A stretch of 64,000 bases of DNA, taken from Chitinophaga arvensicola. Lineage in GTDB: Bacteria; Bacteroidota; Bacteroidia; Chitinophagales; Chitinophagaceae. The notes beneath the pieces were generated by a model. That model was not told the DNA's origin. It ran no database searches and saw only the letters and a program-made list of their open reading frames with translations. A program made the translations under genes and the position numbers. Of the stretch, positions 7,607 to 16,806 are shown one piece after another. How positions within the stretch are numbered: position 1 is the stretch's first letter; each line of letters starts with the position of its first letter. The stretch is from contig NZ_FOJG01000001.1 of the NCBI RefSeq assembly GCF_900110835.1, positions 3,875,499 through 3,939,498 of the forward strand, read 5' to 3'.

Positions 7607-9739
7607 ATGATGTTATACCGCATATTTTTGATGCTACTGATCGCAGGATGTTGCTCCCTTTATTCCAGCGCACAACAATGGCCTTATTCCATTCCTGTTT
7701 CCCAGGGTACAATAGTGGTGTACCAGCCCCAACCCCAGTCGTTCAACAACAATCAGCTGTCGGCTATTGCGGCAGTCTCCTTTCAGAAGAAAGGGGCTGA
7801 CCCGGTGTTTGGTGCAGTGTGGATCGATGCCAGTGTGCTCACCGATCGCGATACACGTATCGTAACCCTGCAGGCGCTGAAAGTATCCGACGCCAGGTTC
7901 CCGGGAACTGCCGATTCTACAAAGCTGTTGCAACTCAGAAACCTGCTGGAACAGGAATTGCCCAGGCATCAGCTGCATATTTCCCTGGATGAATTGCTGA
8001 GCGAGCTGGCAGAAAACAACCCGGGCGCGGCTGCGGAAGCCGGACTGAAGAATGATCCGCCAAAGATCATCTTCAAAGAACAGAACAGCTTGCTGGTAAC
8101 AATCGACGGAGAACCCAAAGTGCAGGCAGATAAAACGCTTGGTGTTTCAAGGGTAGTGAATACACCTTTTGTAATAGTACAGGAGAAGGCTGGTCACCCC
8201 TTTTATTTATTTGTTGGCGGGAGATGGTTTAGCGCTTCACATACCACCAGTCCCTGGTCGTATGCAAAGAACCCGCCTTCCGCTATACAGAAAGTAGGGA
8301 AGCAGATCATGGCCAACAATAAAGAAACACCGCTTTCACTTGATTCACTGCCGGAGATCATTGTCAGCACAGTGCCGGCGGAGCTGATCCAGAGCAACGG
8401 CACGCCCGACTTTGCGCCTGTGGCAGGCACAGGTCTGTTGTACATGAGTAACTCGGCCGACAATATTTTTATGCAGATCTCCTCCCAGGAGTACTATGTA
8501 CTGCTGGCAGGGAGGTGGTACCTATCGCGCAGTTTGCAGGGCCCATGGGACTATGTGGCGCCGGCAGATCTCCCGAAAGATTTTGCCAGCATACCCGAAG
8601 GCACGCAAAAGGATGTGGTATTGGCAAGTGTACCTGGTACACCGGCTGCAAAGGAAGCCGTGATGGATGCCCAGGTGCCGCAAACCGCAAAAGTAGACCG
8701 GAAGAAGGCGACAACTACCGTTACTTATGATGGGACGCCAAAGTTTGCAGCCGTATCAAACACGGGGCTGGAATACGCGGTAAATACGGCCTCCACGGTG
8801 TTGAAGGAAGGAAATGTATATTATGTGGTAGATAAAGGCGTATGGTTTACGGGCAACAGTCCGAACGGGCCATGGACGGCCGCAACCAGTCGCCCTGCGG
8901 AGGTAGACAAAATTCCGCCCAGTTCCCCGGTGTATAATATCAAGTACGTGTACATCTACGACGTAACCCCGGATGTAATTTATATGGGCTATACGCCGGG
9001 TTATACCGGTTGCTATGTAATGGGCCCTACCGTGGTGTATGGCACCGGTTATAACTATGCGCCCTGGTATGGCAGTATGTACTATCCCCGCCCGGTTACC
9101 TGGGGATTCGGCATGTCCTATAATCCGTGGACCGGCTGGAGCATCGGCTTTGGGATGAGTGTGGGCTTTTTTCATTTTGGTATCGGTTACAACTTTGGTG
9201 GCGGCTGGTGGGGACCACCGGTATTTCATCCCCCGTTCTTCTATCCTTATCCGCACGTGTATGGTCCAGTGGTGGTCAACAATATTCACGTCAATAACTT
9301 TTACAATCATACCAACATCTACAATCACCGCACCGATGTGATTACGCATGATCGTAACCTGTCGGGCGCTACACAGGGGCGTATTTCCAGGGCTACACAG
9401 GGAAATCTTTCCGGCGCTACGCAGGGACGTATTTCACGTGCTACCCAGGGGAACCTGTCCGGCGCTACACAGGGAGCAGTATCCCGGGCAAGATCGGGTA
9501 ATCTTTCCGGTGCCGTACAGGCAGATCGTAACGGAAATGTATTTCAACGGAATAGCGATGGTGGCTGGCAACAGCGGCAGGGCAATCAATGGCGCCCTGC
9601 TACTAACGGCGCCAGCCGGCAACAGATGGAACAACAGTTTCAGCAAAGACAAAGGGGCTGGCAACATAGCCAGAACTTTCAGTCGTTTCAACGCCCCCAG
9701 GGCAACTTCCGCTCCGGCGGATTTCAACGCAGACATTAA
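7607..9739 (+). CDS. Large exported repeat protein (three GPW-type modules, Gly/Tyr/Trp-rich core, ATQG repeats)
   Basis: 710 residues. Signal peptide or lipoprotein-like N-terminus (LLIAGCCSLYSSAQ). Three related modules of about 70 residues start near 162, 255 and 372: each opens with a G-x-P strand (TIDGEPKV, QSNGTPDFAPV, TYDGTPKFAAV), then a T-x-L/V segment with N-T/S, then a GRW or GVW strand and an SPW or GPW turn. Residues about 450-560 are very rich in Gly, Tyr, Trp and Pro (GYTPGYTGCYV, YNPWTGWSIGFGMSVGF). Residues 584-650 carry a 16-residue repeat, NLSGATQGRISRATQG. The C-terminus is Gln/Arg-rich. I recall similar proteins being labelled carbohydrate-binding V/XII-like, but cannot confirm. 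It heads a long co-oriented envelope gene run. Confidence 0.6.
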   Translation: MMLYRIFLMLLIAGCCSLYSSAQQWPYSIPVSQGTIVVYQPQPQSFNNNQLSAIAAVSFQKKGADPVFGAVWIDASVLTDRDTRIVTLQALKVSDARFPGTADSTKLLQLRNLLEQELPRHQLHISLDELLSELAENNPGAAAEAGLKNDPPKIIFKEQNSLLVTIDGEPKVQADKTLGVSRVVNTPFVIVQEKAGHPFYLFVGGRWFSASHTTSPWSYAKNPPSAIQKVGKQIMANNKETPLSLDSLPEIIVSTVPAELIQSNGTPDFAPVAGTGLLYMSNSADNIFMQISSQEYYVLLAGRWYLSRSLQGPWDYVAPADLPKDFASIPEGTQKDVVLASVPGTPAAKEAVMDAQVPQTAKVDRKKATTTVTYDGTPKFAAVSNTGLEYAVNTASTVLKEGNVYYVVDKGVWFTGNSPNGPWTAATSRPAEVDKIPPSSPVYNIKYVYIYDVTPDVIYMGYTPGYTGCYVMGPTVVYGTGYNYAPWYGSMYYPRPVTWGFGMSYNPWTGWSIGFGMSVGFFHFGIGYNFGGGWWGPPVFHPPFFYPYPHVYGPVVVNNIHVNNFYNHTNIYNHRTDVITHDRNLSGATQGRISRATQGNLSGATQGRISRATQGNLSGATQGAVSRARSGNLSGAVQADRNGNVFQRNSDGGWQQRQGNQWRPATNGASRQQMEQQFQQRQRGWQHSQNFQSFQRPQGNFRSGGFQRRH
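9356..9523 (+). repeat. 48-bp tandem repeat inside the 7607 gene
   Basis: Units begin at 9356, 9404, 9452 and (partial, diverged) 9500. Each encodes NLSGATQGRISRATQG or a variant; each unit is itself two 8-residue halves of the form xxSxATQG. DNA copies differ mostly at third positions, so the protein repeat seems to be under selection. Confidence 0.85.
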
Positions 9740-9756
9740 CCTAAAAAAAGTCCTAT

Positions 9757-10281
9757 ATGAAAACACTGATTTCCTGGTTACTGATGATGAGTATCACATA
9801 TGCCGTGACAGCCCAGACCACCGCATATGTGAATGTGACCCTGGTAGAACCCGACCTGGTGACGACCATTTTCGGTAAGGATAAACAAAGCCTGCTGGCC
9901 GATAACCTGAAGATTTCCCCCCTGGAAGAAAAGGCTTTTGAAGAGGCTTTCCTCGACTATGAAACGGAGAAAGGGCCCTGGTTGGCAGAAAGGATTGCCT
10001 TGCTGAAAATGTATAACGAAGAATTTACCTCGCTGGATAATGCGAAACTGAATACGCTGACCAAACAGATGATCAACAACGACCTTGAGTTTGGCCGCCT
10101 GCAGATGCGCTATTTCCGTAAAATGAACAAACTGCTGGGTGCTACCCGGGCCGCCAAATTCTTTCAGCTGGATAGTTATATAGAGCAGTCGACCCGCGTG
10201 TATATCCAGAAGCAACTACCTTTTATCAAAGCGCTGGAATCCGATAAACAGGGACCAGTAAAAATACTGACCAGCAGGTAA
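9757..10281 (+). CDS. Exported helical protein, Spy/LTXXQ-like, paralogue of 4296-4784
   Basis: 174 residues with a signal peptide ending AVTAQ. The remainder is mostly charged helices: SLLADNLKISPLEEKAFEEAFLDYE, WLAERIALLKMYNEEFTSLD, RYFRKMNKLLGATRAAKFFQLDSYIEQ. The segment order matches that of the protein at 4296. The gene follows the 710-residue repeat protein by 17 bp and precedes the Omp85-like gene by 41 bp, so an operon is likely. A role as a periplasmic escort for the neighbouring outer-membrane proteins is plausible given the size and helix content, but is inference. Confidence 0.6.
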   Translation: MKTLISWLLMMSITYAVTAQTTAYVNVTLVEPDLVTTIFGKDKQSLLADNLKISPLEEKAFEEAFLDYETEKGPWLAERIALLKMYNEEFTSLDNAKLNTLTKQMINNDLEFGRLQMRYFRKMNKLLGATRAAKFFQLDSYIEQSTRVYIQKQLPFIKALESDKQGPVKILTSR

Positions 10282-10322
10282 AGAAAAATAAACTTTGGCA
10301 TTTTCCCGAAAAAAGAAGCGGC

Positions 10323-11516
10323 ATGTATAGCAGATCTCCGGTAGTAAAAATTAAATGGATACTCCTCCTGGGGTTTATTGCAGGGATTTCCCTGGAGGCA
10401 ACTGCGCAGGATACGCTGGTAAAGCCGCAAAAAAGGAAAATCAGTTTGCATGACTCACTGGATCACGCGATTGATTTCAGTGATTTTATGATCGATGCAC
10501 ATGGGTTTATTCCTATACCGATACTGATCACAGAACCGGCCCTTGGTATTGGCGGCGCTATTGCCCCGGTAATGTTGCATAAACGGCATCAGCCGGCCAA
10601 TTTTACAAAGCATAAAAACATGGCAGCCATACCGCCGGATGTGACAGGAGGCTTTGGTTTTTATACTGCCACCAAAAGCTGGGGCGTGGGCGCCGGCAGA
10701 AGTGGTACCATTATTCCCTGGGGACTCCGCTATAAAGTGTTTGCAGCGTACCTGGATATGAATCTCGATTTCTATAAAACATTGCCCATAAAAGGAGAAA
10801 CAGAATTTGGCGTGAACCTGAAAACGATCCCGGTTTTTTTACAGGCAGAGAAACAACTGGGCTTCTCCAACTGGCATGCAGGACTGCGGTACATTTTTAC
10901 AAAGACAACCGCTAAACTGGAAAAGTCCATCCTGCCGGATTCGTTGTTTAAACCAAAAGAAATGGATAACCTCAGCAGCATTGTGGGCGTGTTGGTAGAA
11001 TATGATAAACGCGATAACTCGTTTACACCCAGTAAAGGCACGAAACTGCATGTAGGCGGCAATTTTTCCAATCATATTTTCGGCAGCGATTTCGATTATA
11101 CCAATGTGGAGGCATATGCTTACCACTATATCCCGATCGGGCATAAGAAGAAGTGGGTATGCGGCTTACGGGTAGATATGCAGGAAGTATTTGGCGACAT
11201 TCCTTTTTACTTCAAACCATCCATTGATCTGCGGGGCATTCCGAAGGGCCGTTACCAGGGAGATGTGAATATGCTGGTGGAAACAGAGCAACGATGGAAT
11301 ATCGTGCGTCGCTGGAGCGCAGTGTTTTTTACGGGAGTAGGTAAAGCCTTTGATGATTACTCAGACTTTGGATCGGCCTCCTGGGATTACAGTTATGGTA
11401 CCGGTGTCCGCTACCTGCTGGCGCGCAAGTTTGGTTTGTACATGGGAGCAGATGTAGCGCGGGGGCCTGAGCAATGGGGATTTTATATACAGTTCGGCAG
11501 CGCCTGGCTGAAATAA
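10323..11516 (+). CDS. Omp85/BamA-TamA-type outer-membrane barrel without POTRA domains
   Basis: 397 residues. Signal peptide ending ATAQ at about 29. There is no room for POTRA repeats; the protein goes quickly to a 16-strand-size barrel. The Omp85 signature is seen in the last third: YDKRDNSFTPSKGTKLHVGGNF, then the loop-6 motif LRGIPKGRYQG near residue 304, and closing strands such as FGLYMGADVARGPEQWGFYIQFGSAWLK. Short surface-antigen members like this are found in Bacteroidota and are of unknown function; transport of a partner protein or lipid is possible. Fifth-position context: repeat protein, Spy-like protein, this barrel, then two more barrels, all + strand with short gaps. Confidence 0.8.
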   Translation: MYSRSPVVKIKWILLLGFIAGISLEATAQDTLVKPQKRKISLHDSLDHAIDFSDFMIDAHGFIPIPILITEPALGIGGAIAPVMLHKRHQPANFTKHKNMAAIPPDVTGGFGFYTATKSWGVGAGRSGTIIPWGLRYKVFAAYLDMNLDFYKTLPIKGETEFGVNLKTIPVFLQAEKQLGFSNWHAGLRYIFTKTTAKLEKSILPDSLFKPKEMDNLSSIVGVLVEYDKRDNSFTPSKGTKLHVGGNFSNHIFGSDFDYTNVEAYAYHYIPIGHKKKWVCGLRVDMQEVFGDIPFYFKPSIDLRGIPKGRYQGDVNMLVETEQRWNIVRRWSAVFFTGVGKAFDDYSDFGSASWDYSYGTGVRYLLARKFGLYMGADVARGPEQWGFYIQFGSAWLK

Positions 11517-11534
11517 TGCCTTTAAATTTTTTGT

Positions 11535-12245
11535 ATGCCTTTAAAAAGATATTGCCTGGTAGTATTCCTCCTGTTAACGGGATGTCAGACGCTGAAGGGT
11601 CAGGCGCTGATCGCATTGCTGTTTGGTAAAAAGATTACCAACGACCGGCTCAAGCTGGGTATTATACTCGGTGCTTCATCCAGCTGGATGGAGGTGAGTG
11701 GTGAAAGGCCGCGTATCGGCTTTGCGATTGGTGCATACACGAGTTATGATTTTAACGACAAGTGGCAGGGCGTGATGGATATTATTATGAAGTCGCCCAA
11801 GGGCGCCCGCGAGATCCGCTATGAAAATACATTTATCACGCCGGATGATCCGCAGCTGGTGGGAACGGAAATCAACCGGAACGTGACGTATCTAACAGTA
11901 GCGCCATTGATCCGCTATAAATTTACGCCCTCCTTCGGACTGGCCATAGGACCACATCTCGGGGCGAGGGTAACGGCAAAGGATACGTATGAAAAAGGCA
12001 TGGATCAGGGGAGTCTGTCTTACAAATACAACAGCAAGGATCAATATCACCTGGCGGATGTGGGCGGAACTTTTGATATACAATATGTGTTAATGAAAGG
12101 GAAAGGCTTGCGGTTGAATGCACAGTTCAATCTTGGATTTATCAACGTCTACAAAAACAGCGACAGAAGCGCTTATAACCGGCAGGTGCTGGTAGCAGTA
12201 GGTATACCTATTGGTGGCGGTAGTGGAAAGTCAAACAAAAAATAA
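11535..12245 (+). CDS. Outer-membrane beta-barrel protein, porin family-like
   Basis: 236 residues with an N-terminal signal (lipobox-like LLLTGC at about 11-16, so a lipid anchor is possible). The remainder alternates amphipathic strands: LKLGIILGASSSWMEV, IGFAIGAYTSYDFND, LTVAPLIRYKFTPSFGLAIGPHLGARV, LNAQFNLGFINVYKN, consistent with an 8-10 strand barrel. It follows the Omp85-like gene by 18 bp and precedes the next barrel gene by 5 bp. No substrate can be named. Confidence 0.6.
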   Translation: MPLKRYCLVVFLLLTGCQTLKGQALIALLFGKKITNDRLKLGIILGASSSWMEVSGERPRIGFAIGAYTSYDFNDKWQGVMDIIMKSPKGAREIRYENTFITPDDPQLVGTEINRNVTYLTVAPLIRYKFTPSFGLAIGPHLGARVTAKDTYEKGMDQGSLSYKYNSKDQYHLADVGGTFDIQYVLMKGKGLRLNAQFNLGFINVYKNSDRSAYNRQVLVAVGIPIGGGSGKSNKK

Positions 12246-12250
12246 TCCTT

Positions 12251-13102
12251 ATGAAAACAATGATCCTCCTGTTTTTATTTGTGTTGGTTAGCGGGGCTGC
12301 TTTTGCGCAGGCCGACAGCACCCATCACCGGCACCGGGCTACACCGCCCTGGTATGTAGACCGCTTCCGTATTTCAGCAGGGTTCTTTATTCCGTTTAAC
12401 CATACGAGTATCAGTATCGGGAATACGGCAGGCACTCGGGGAACGGAACTGAGCTTTGAAAATAATCTCGGGTATAACAGTACCAGCTATACGTTTTTAG
12501 GCGATTTTCAATGGCGTGCAGGTAGAAGATCGCGTTTTGACCTGGCGTATTACCGCATCCAGCGGAGTTCTTCGCATGTGCTGGACCGCAATATCACTTT
12601 CGGTGATCATACCTACCCAGTGAATGCGGGCGTAGACAGCTATTTCAATACCGACATTTACCGGTTTTCCTATGGCTATGCATTATTGAGCAAGCCAAAG
12701 GTAGAAGCAGGGCTCATGATTGGTGCGCATATCGTAAAAGCCGGTGTAGGTATTGCGGCTTTTGCCAACAACGCGGGTTTCAATGCAAGTGATAGTTATG
12801 GCTTTACCGCACCATTGCCTGATATCGGTATCTGGGGTGGTTATGCATTTGCACCACGTTGGGCAGTGACGGGAGAGTTTACTTACTTCTCACTCGACAT
12901 CGACAATATTGATGGACGTATCCTGGCTGCTAACTTGCAGGTGATGTACCGCGTGGTACAGCGCTTGAGTGTAACGGCGGGTTATACCGGGTTCAATTTT
13001 AAAGTAGATGCAACGAGGAAAAACCTGGTAGGGCACCTCTTATGGGGCTTTAATGGGCCTTCTGTGTCTGCGACCTGGTCGTTTGGTCATAAACCGTGGT
13101 GA
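12251..13102 (+). CDS. Outer-membrane beta-barrel protein
   Basis: 283 residues. Signal peptide MKTMILLFLFVLVSGAAFAQ. A short His-rich stretch (STHHRHR) opens the mature protein. Long amphipathic strands follow (FRISAGFFIPFNHTSISIG, YTFLGDFQWRAGRRSRFDLAYY, LSVTAGYTGFNFKVD), ending VSATWSFGHKPW with an aromatic C-terminus. The gene is separated by 5 bp from the previous barrel gene and is the last gene before a 155-bp gap and the sulfatase. Function unknown; a fatty-acid or polymer channel would fit the size but nothing specific is visible. Confidence 0.6.
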   Translation: MKTMILLFLFVLVSGAAFAQADSTHHRHRATPPWYVDRFRISAGFFIPFNHTSISIGNTAGTRGTELSFENNLGYNSTSYTFLGDFQWRAGRRSRFDLAYYRIQRSSSHVLDRNITFGDHTYPVNAGVDSYFNTDIYRFSYGYALLSKPKVEAGLMIGAHIVKAGVGIAAFANNAGFNASDSYGFTAPLPDIGIWGGYAFAPRWAVTGEFTYFSLDIDNIDGRILAANLQVMYRVVQRLSVTAGYTGFNFKVDATRKNLVGHLLWGFNGPSVSATWSFGHKPW

Positions 13103-13257
13103 AAATACAGCGCATAAAAAAGATAAAACAAAAGCAGCATCGTGTTGTTAATAACACGAATACCTTCTCTTAAGTATAAACCAGATTTGCATCATCACCG
13201 CTTTTATTCCATGCTATAGGCACACCCTATGCAACGGAGATTTTGTGTACTTAAACA

Positions 13258-14817
13258 ATGGTTTATATGAAACGCTTCCCAATTTTAAACCGGCTACTGG
13301 TCTGTGTAGGCCTGTTTTCTCCGATGCTCTCGTTCCAGGAAGCATCTGCGCAGAAAAAACCAAATATCCTCGTCATATTCGGGGATGATATTGGTCTATG
13401 GAACCTGAGTTACTGGAACAAAGGGATGATGGGTTTTAAGACCCCGAACATTGACCGCATAGCCAATGAAGGTCTTACGTTCACGGATTACTATGGTCAG
13501 CAGAGTTGTACGGCAGGAAGGGCGGCGTTTATTACCGGCCAGTGTCCTTTCCGCACCGGGCTTACCAAAGTAGGACTACCAGGCGCTGATGTTGGTCTGC
13601 AGAAAGAAGATCCTACTATTGCAGAATTTCTGAAACCGCTGGGATACACCACCGGCCAGTTTGGGAAGAATCACCTGGGCGATAAGGATAAATACCTGCC
13701 TACTGCGCACGGCTTCGATGAATTCTTTGGCAACCTCTATCACCTGAATGCGGAAGAAGAACCGGAACATGAAGATTATCCAAAGGATCCTGCCTTTAAG
13801 AAGAAATTTGGTCCGCGTGGCGTGATTCATTCTACCGCAGATGGTAAAATAGAAGATACAGGTCCATTAACGATCAAGAGAATGGAAACGGTAGATCAGG
13901 AATTTTATACTGCTGCGATTGATTTTATGAAAAGAGCGAAAACAGCGGATAAACCATTCTTTGTATGGTTTAATTCTACCCGTATGCACATCAATACGCA
14001 TCTGAAACCTTCTTCTGCAGGCCGTACCGGGTTGGGTTTACAGGCAGACGGGATGGTAGAACATGATGATATGATTGGTGACATCCTGAAATTCCTGGAT
14101 GACAATGGACTCACTGAAAATACCATCGTCATTTATTCTACCGATAACGGCGCTATGAAATGCGAATGGCCTGACGGTGGCGTTTCTCCTTTTAAAGGGG
14201 AGAAAGATATGAACTGGGAAGGTGCTTTCCGTGTACCATGTGCCGTGCGTTGGCCTGGTCATATTAAACCAGGTACAGTGATCAATGATATATTCTCAGC
14301 AGAAGACTGGTTACCTACACTGGTGGCCGCCGCCGGTGGAGATGCAGATCTGGCTACTAAAGCGCAGAGCGGTGTAAGTGCAGGCGCCAAGCGTTTTAAA
14401 GTGCATCTCGATGGTTATAATATGTTGCCTTTACTCACAGGTCAGGTGAAAGAAGGACCACGTCATCAGTTCTTTTACTTCAGCGATGATGGTGACCTGA
14501 TGGCGTACCGGAGAGACCGGTGGAAATTTAATTACATGGTGCAGAATGCAAAAGGAATGGCCGTTTGGAGAGAGCCGATGGATATTTTAAGGGCGCCATT
14601 GCTGGAGGATCTGCGGTCCGATCCATTTGAGTATGCACACGACCACGCAAGCGCATATTATGAAAAATGGTTCATAGACAGGGCTTTCCTGATCCTGCCT
14701 TCGGCAGAAGAAGTAGGCGCCTACCTGGCTACTTACAAGCTATTCCCTCCACGGCAGAAACCAGCCAGTTTTAACGTCTCTGAATTTACGGAGGCATTAA
14801 AGGCAAATATTAAATAA
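13258..14817 (+). CDS. Exported arylsulfatase
   Basis: 519 residues; a second ATG at 13267 (MKRFPILNRLL) gives an equally good signal peptide ending SAQ. Sulfatase features: metal-binding FGDDIG at about residue 41, the formylglycine signature CTAGR with C84 as the residue oxidised to formylglycine, FGKNHLGD near 141, a His in FNSTRMHINTH near 240, and the second metal site IVIYSTDNG near 295. Family knowledge: type I sulfatases hydrolyse sulfate esters and need FGE to make formylglycine; an FGE-family gene lies at 26188. The substrate is unknown; many relatives act on sulfated polysaccharides. A hairpin at 14841 separates it from the moxR gene. Confidence in the family is high, in the substrate nil. 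Confidence 0.9.
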   Translation: MVYMKRFPILNRLLVCVGLFSPMLSFQEASAQKKPNILVIFGDDIGLWNLSYWNKGMMGFKTPNIDRIANEGLTFTDYYGQQSCTAGRAAFITGQCPFRTGLTKVGLPGADVGLQKEDPTIAEFLKPLGYTTGQFGKNHLGDKDKYLPTAHGFDEFFGNLYHLNAEEEPEHEDYPKDPAFKKKFGPRGVIHSTADGKIEDTGPLTIKRMETVDQEFYTAAIDFMKRAKTADKPFFVWFNSTRMHINTHLKPSSAGRTGLGLQADGMVEHDDMIGDILKFLDDNGLTENTIVIYSTDNGAMKCEWPDGGVSPFKGEKDMNWEGAFRVPCAVRWPGHIKPGTVINDIFSAEDWLPTLVAAAGGDADLATKAQSGVSAGAKRFKVHLDGYNMLPLLTGQVKEGPRHQFFYFSDDGDLMAYRRDRWKFNYMVQNAKGMAVWREPMDILRAPLLEDLRSDPFEYAHDHASAYYEKWFIDRAFLILPSAEEVGAYLATYKLFPPRQKPASFNVSEFTEALKANIK

Positions 14818-14840
14818 GTGTGTTGTTTAGTTAATGTCAG

Positions 14841-14876
14841 AAAGAGGTTGTTCCATTACCCGGGAACAACCTCTTT
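14841..14876 (+). terminator. 14-bp stem hairpin between sulfatase and moxR
   Basis: AAAGAGGTTGTTCC (14841-14854) pairs perfectly with GGAACAACCTCTTT (14863-14876). Only 14 bp separate it from the moxR start, so a moxR promoter would have to lie within or before it; it may be a partial terminator that sets Bat gene level relative to the sulfatase. Confidence 0.6.
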
Positions 14877-14890
14877 AATCACTTCTCCCG

Positions 14891-15850
14891 ATGACTACAT
14901 TAGAACAGGTTAAAGCACTCAGACAACGTATAGGCGATGACGTAATCGGTCAGCCCGATGTGATCGACAAGATCCTGATCGGGTTACTCACCGATGGCAA
15001 TGTATTGCTGGAAGGCTTACCCGGCCTGGCAAAGACCCGGGCCGTAAAAAGCCTGGCAAAGCATCTCGACAGTAAATTGAGCCGCATCCAGTTTACCCCG
15101 GACCTGTTGCCGGCAGATGTAACCGGCACAGAGATCTATCAGCCGGAAGCTACCGAGAAATTCATCTTTCAGCCCGGCCCTATTTTCAGTAACCTGGTAC
15201 TGGCAGATGAAATTAACCGGGCTCCCGCTAAGGTGCAGTCGGCCTTACTCGAAGCCATGGAAGAAAGACAGGTGTCCGTTGCAGGGAAAACGCATAAAAT
15301 GGAACCGCTGTTTATGGTACTGGCTACCCAGAACCCCATAGAGCAGGAGGGTACGTACCCCTTGCCCGAAGCGCAGCTGGATCGCTTTGTGATCAAGATC
15401 AATATTACCTACCCCGATCAGGCCAGCGAAATCAGCATTGTAAAACTGGTCAGGGAAGAAAGTAAAGGCACCACCGAATTGGAGAGCGCCATTCCACAGC
15501 AGGTGATCTTCGACGCCCGGAAAGAAATCAATGACATAAAAGTATCGGATGCCGCTGCCAACTATATCGCTGATCTGGTGAATGGCACCCGTTATCCGGA
15601 GAAACTGAATGAGCAGTTGGGAAAGTGGCTCAGTTATGGCGCCAGTCCACGCGCCAGCATAGGCCTGGACCGCTGCGCCCGCGCCGTAGCCTGGCTCAAT
15701 GGCCGCGATTATGTAACGCCGGACGACATCCGTTTTATTGTACACGACGTACTGCGTCACCGCATCATACTCAGTTATGAAGCCAACGTTGCCCGCATGA
15801 ATGCGGACAAAGTAATTGATGAATTACTAAAAGTGATCCCGGTACCCTGA
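14891..15850 (+). CDS. moxR: MoxR-family AAA+ ATPase
   Basis: 319 residues, cytoplasmic. Walker A GLPGLAKT at 42-49; Walker B LVLADEINRAP near 100; sensor-1 ATQNPIEQEGTYPLPEAQLDRF, typical of MoxR. MoxR ATPases work with VWA-domain proteins as chaperones or activators, and the gene is followed by DUF58, DUF4381, two VWA genes and BatD, the standard order of a Bat operon. Its stop overlaps the next start (TGATG). The hairpin at 14841-14876 lies directly upstream. Family certain; target protein unknown. Confidence 0.95.
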   Translation: MTTLEQVKALRQRIGDDVIGQPDVIDKILIGLLTDGNVLLEGLPGLAKTRAVKSLAKHLDSKLSRIQFTPDLLPADVTGTEIYQPEATEKFIFQPGPIFSNLVLADEINRAPAKVQSALLEAMEERQVSVAGKTHKMEPLFMVLATQNPIEQEGTYPLPEAQLDRFVIKINITYPDQASEISIVKLVREESKGTTELESAIPQQVIFDARKEINDIKVSDAAANYIADLVNGTRYPEKLNEQLGKWLSYGASPRASIGLDRCARAVAWLNGRDYVTPDDIRFIVHDVLRHRIILSYEANVARMNADKVIDELLKVIPVP

Positions 15851-16800
15851 TGCAAAAAAACAAAGACAATACCGCCCATACATATCCGCCAGGTGTAGTG
15901 ATTACACTGGAGGAAATGATGCGTTTTGAATATTATGTACAGGATATTCCGTTGCTGCCGCAGCATCCGGTATATACTATCCTGGCAGGACGCCATGCGT
16001 CCAAACTCCGAGGACGCGGACTTGATTTTGAAGAAGTGCGTGTATACGTTCCCGGTGATGATATCCGTAACATCGACTGGCGCGTAACCGCCCGTACCGG
16101 TGTTACTCATTCCAAAGTATTTAATGAAGAAAAAGAAAGGCCCACTTTCCTGGTGCTGGACCAGAGCAGCACGCTTTTTTTTGGATCGCAACAGCTGATG
16201 AAATCAGTAGTGGCGGCGCAGGTGGCGGCACTGAGCGCTTTTTACACCGTAAGGCGTGGCGACAGGGTAGGAGGCATTGTGTTTAACGAAGACCGCAACG
16301 AATTTATTCCTGCAGCCAGGAGTAAATCGCATGTACAATATTTGCTTACCTGTATTGCGGAGCTGAATGCGGAATTGCCTTTGCGCAAAGTGATACGGCC
16401 GCATACCCCCACACTGAATGAAATATTGCACCGTACCGCTACACTGGTCACCCACGATTATGTAGTAACGGTGATCAGCGATTTTTCCAATATCGATGAA
16501 GAGACTATCCGCTATCTGGAACAGATGGCCGCGCATAACGATGTAATGCTGGTGCATCTCACGGATCCGCTGGAGGCACAGTTGCCCGATGGACGGCTCG
16601 TACTCAGCGATGGTATTAAACAGATCTTATGGAATAACAATACTAAAGATAACGGTCAACGGTATACGCAGGATTTTGATACGATGAAAGCTTCGCTGAC
16701 AGCACGCTGCAGGAATTATCGTATACCCGTGATATTTATAGATACAGCTGCTCCGGTAACGGACCAGATCATGCACTTTTTCGGAAAAGCAAATAACTGA
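15850..16800 (+). CDS. DUF58 domain protein
   Basis: 316 residues, no signal peptide. The DUF58 core is clear: RGRGLDFEEVRVYVPGDD at about 56-73, then IRNIDWRVTARTG and FLVLDQSSTLFF, where a degenerate VWA fold starts (D-x-S-S in DQSSTL). It ends without a membrane segment. DUF58 proteins accompany MoxR and are thought to be cytoplasmic VWA-like partners. The gene starts on the last base of the moxR stop codon, so translation is probably coupled, and ends 6 bp before the DUF4381 gene. Confidence 0.92.
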   Translation: MQKNKDNTAHTYPPGVVITLEEMMRFEYYVQDIPLLPQHPVYTILAGRHASKLRGRGLDFEEVRVYVPGDDIRNIDWRVTARTGVTHSKVFNEEKERPTFLVLDQSSTLFFGSQQLMKSVVAAQVAALSAFYTVRRGDRVGGIVFNEDRNEFIPAARSKSHVQYLLTCIAELNAELPLRKVIRPHTPTLNEILHRTATLVTHDYVVTVISDFSNIDEETIRYLEQMAAHNDVMLVHLTDPLEAQLPDGRLVLSDGIKQILWNNNTKDNGQRYTQDFDTMKASLTARCRNYRIPVIFIDTAAPVTDQIMHFFGKANN

Positions 16801-16806
16801 TACTTT

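Noticed and set aside
9356..9523. Tandem repeats considered as a CRISPR-like array
   Set aside because: Repeats are in frame, have no spacers and encode a protein repeat.
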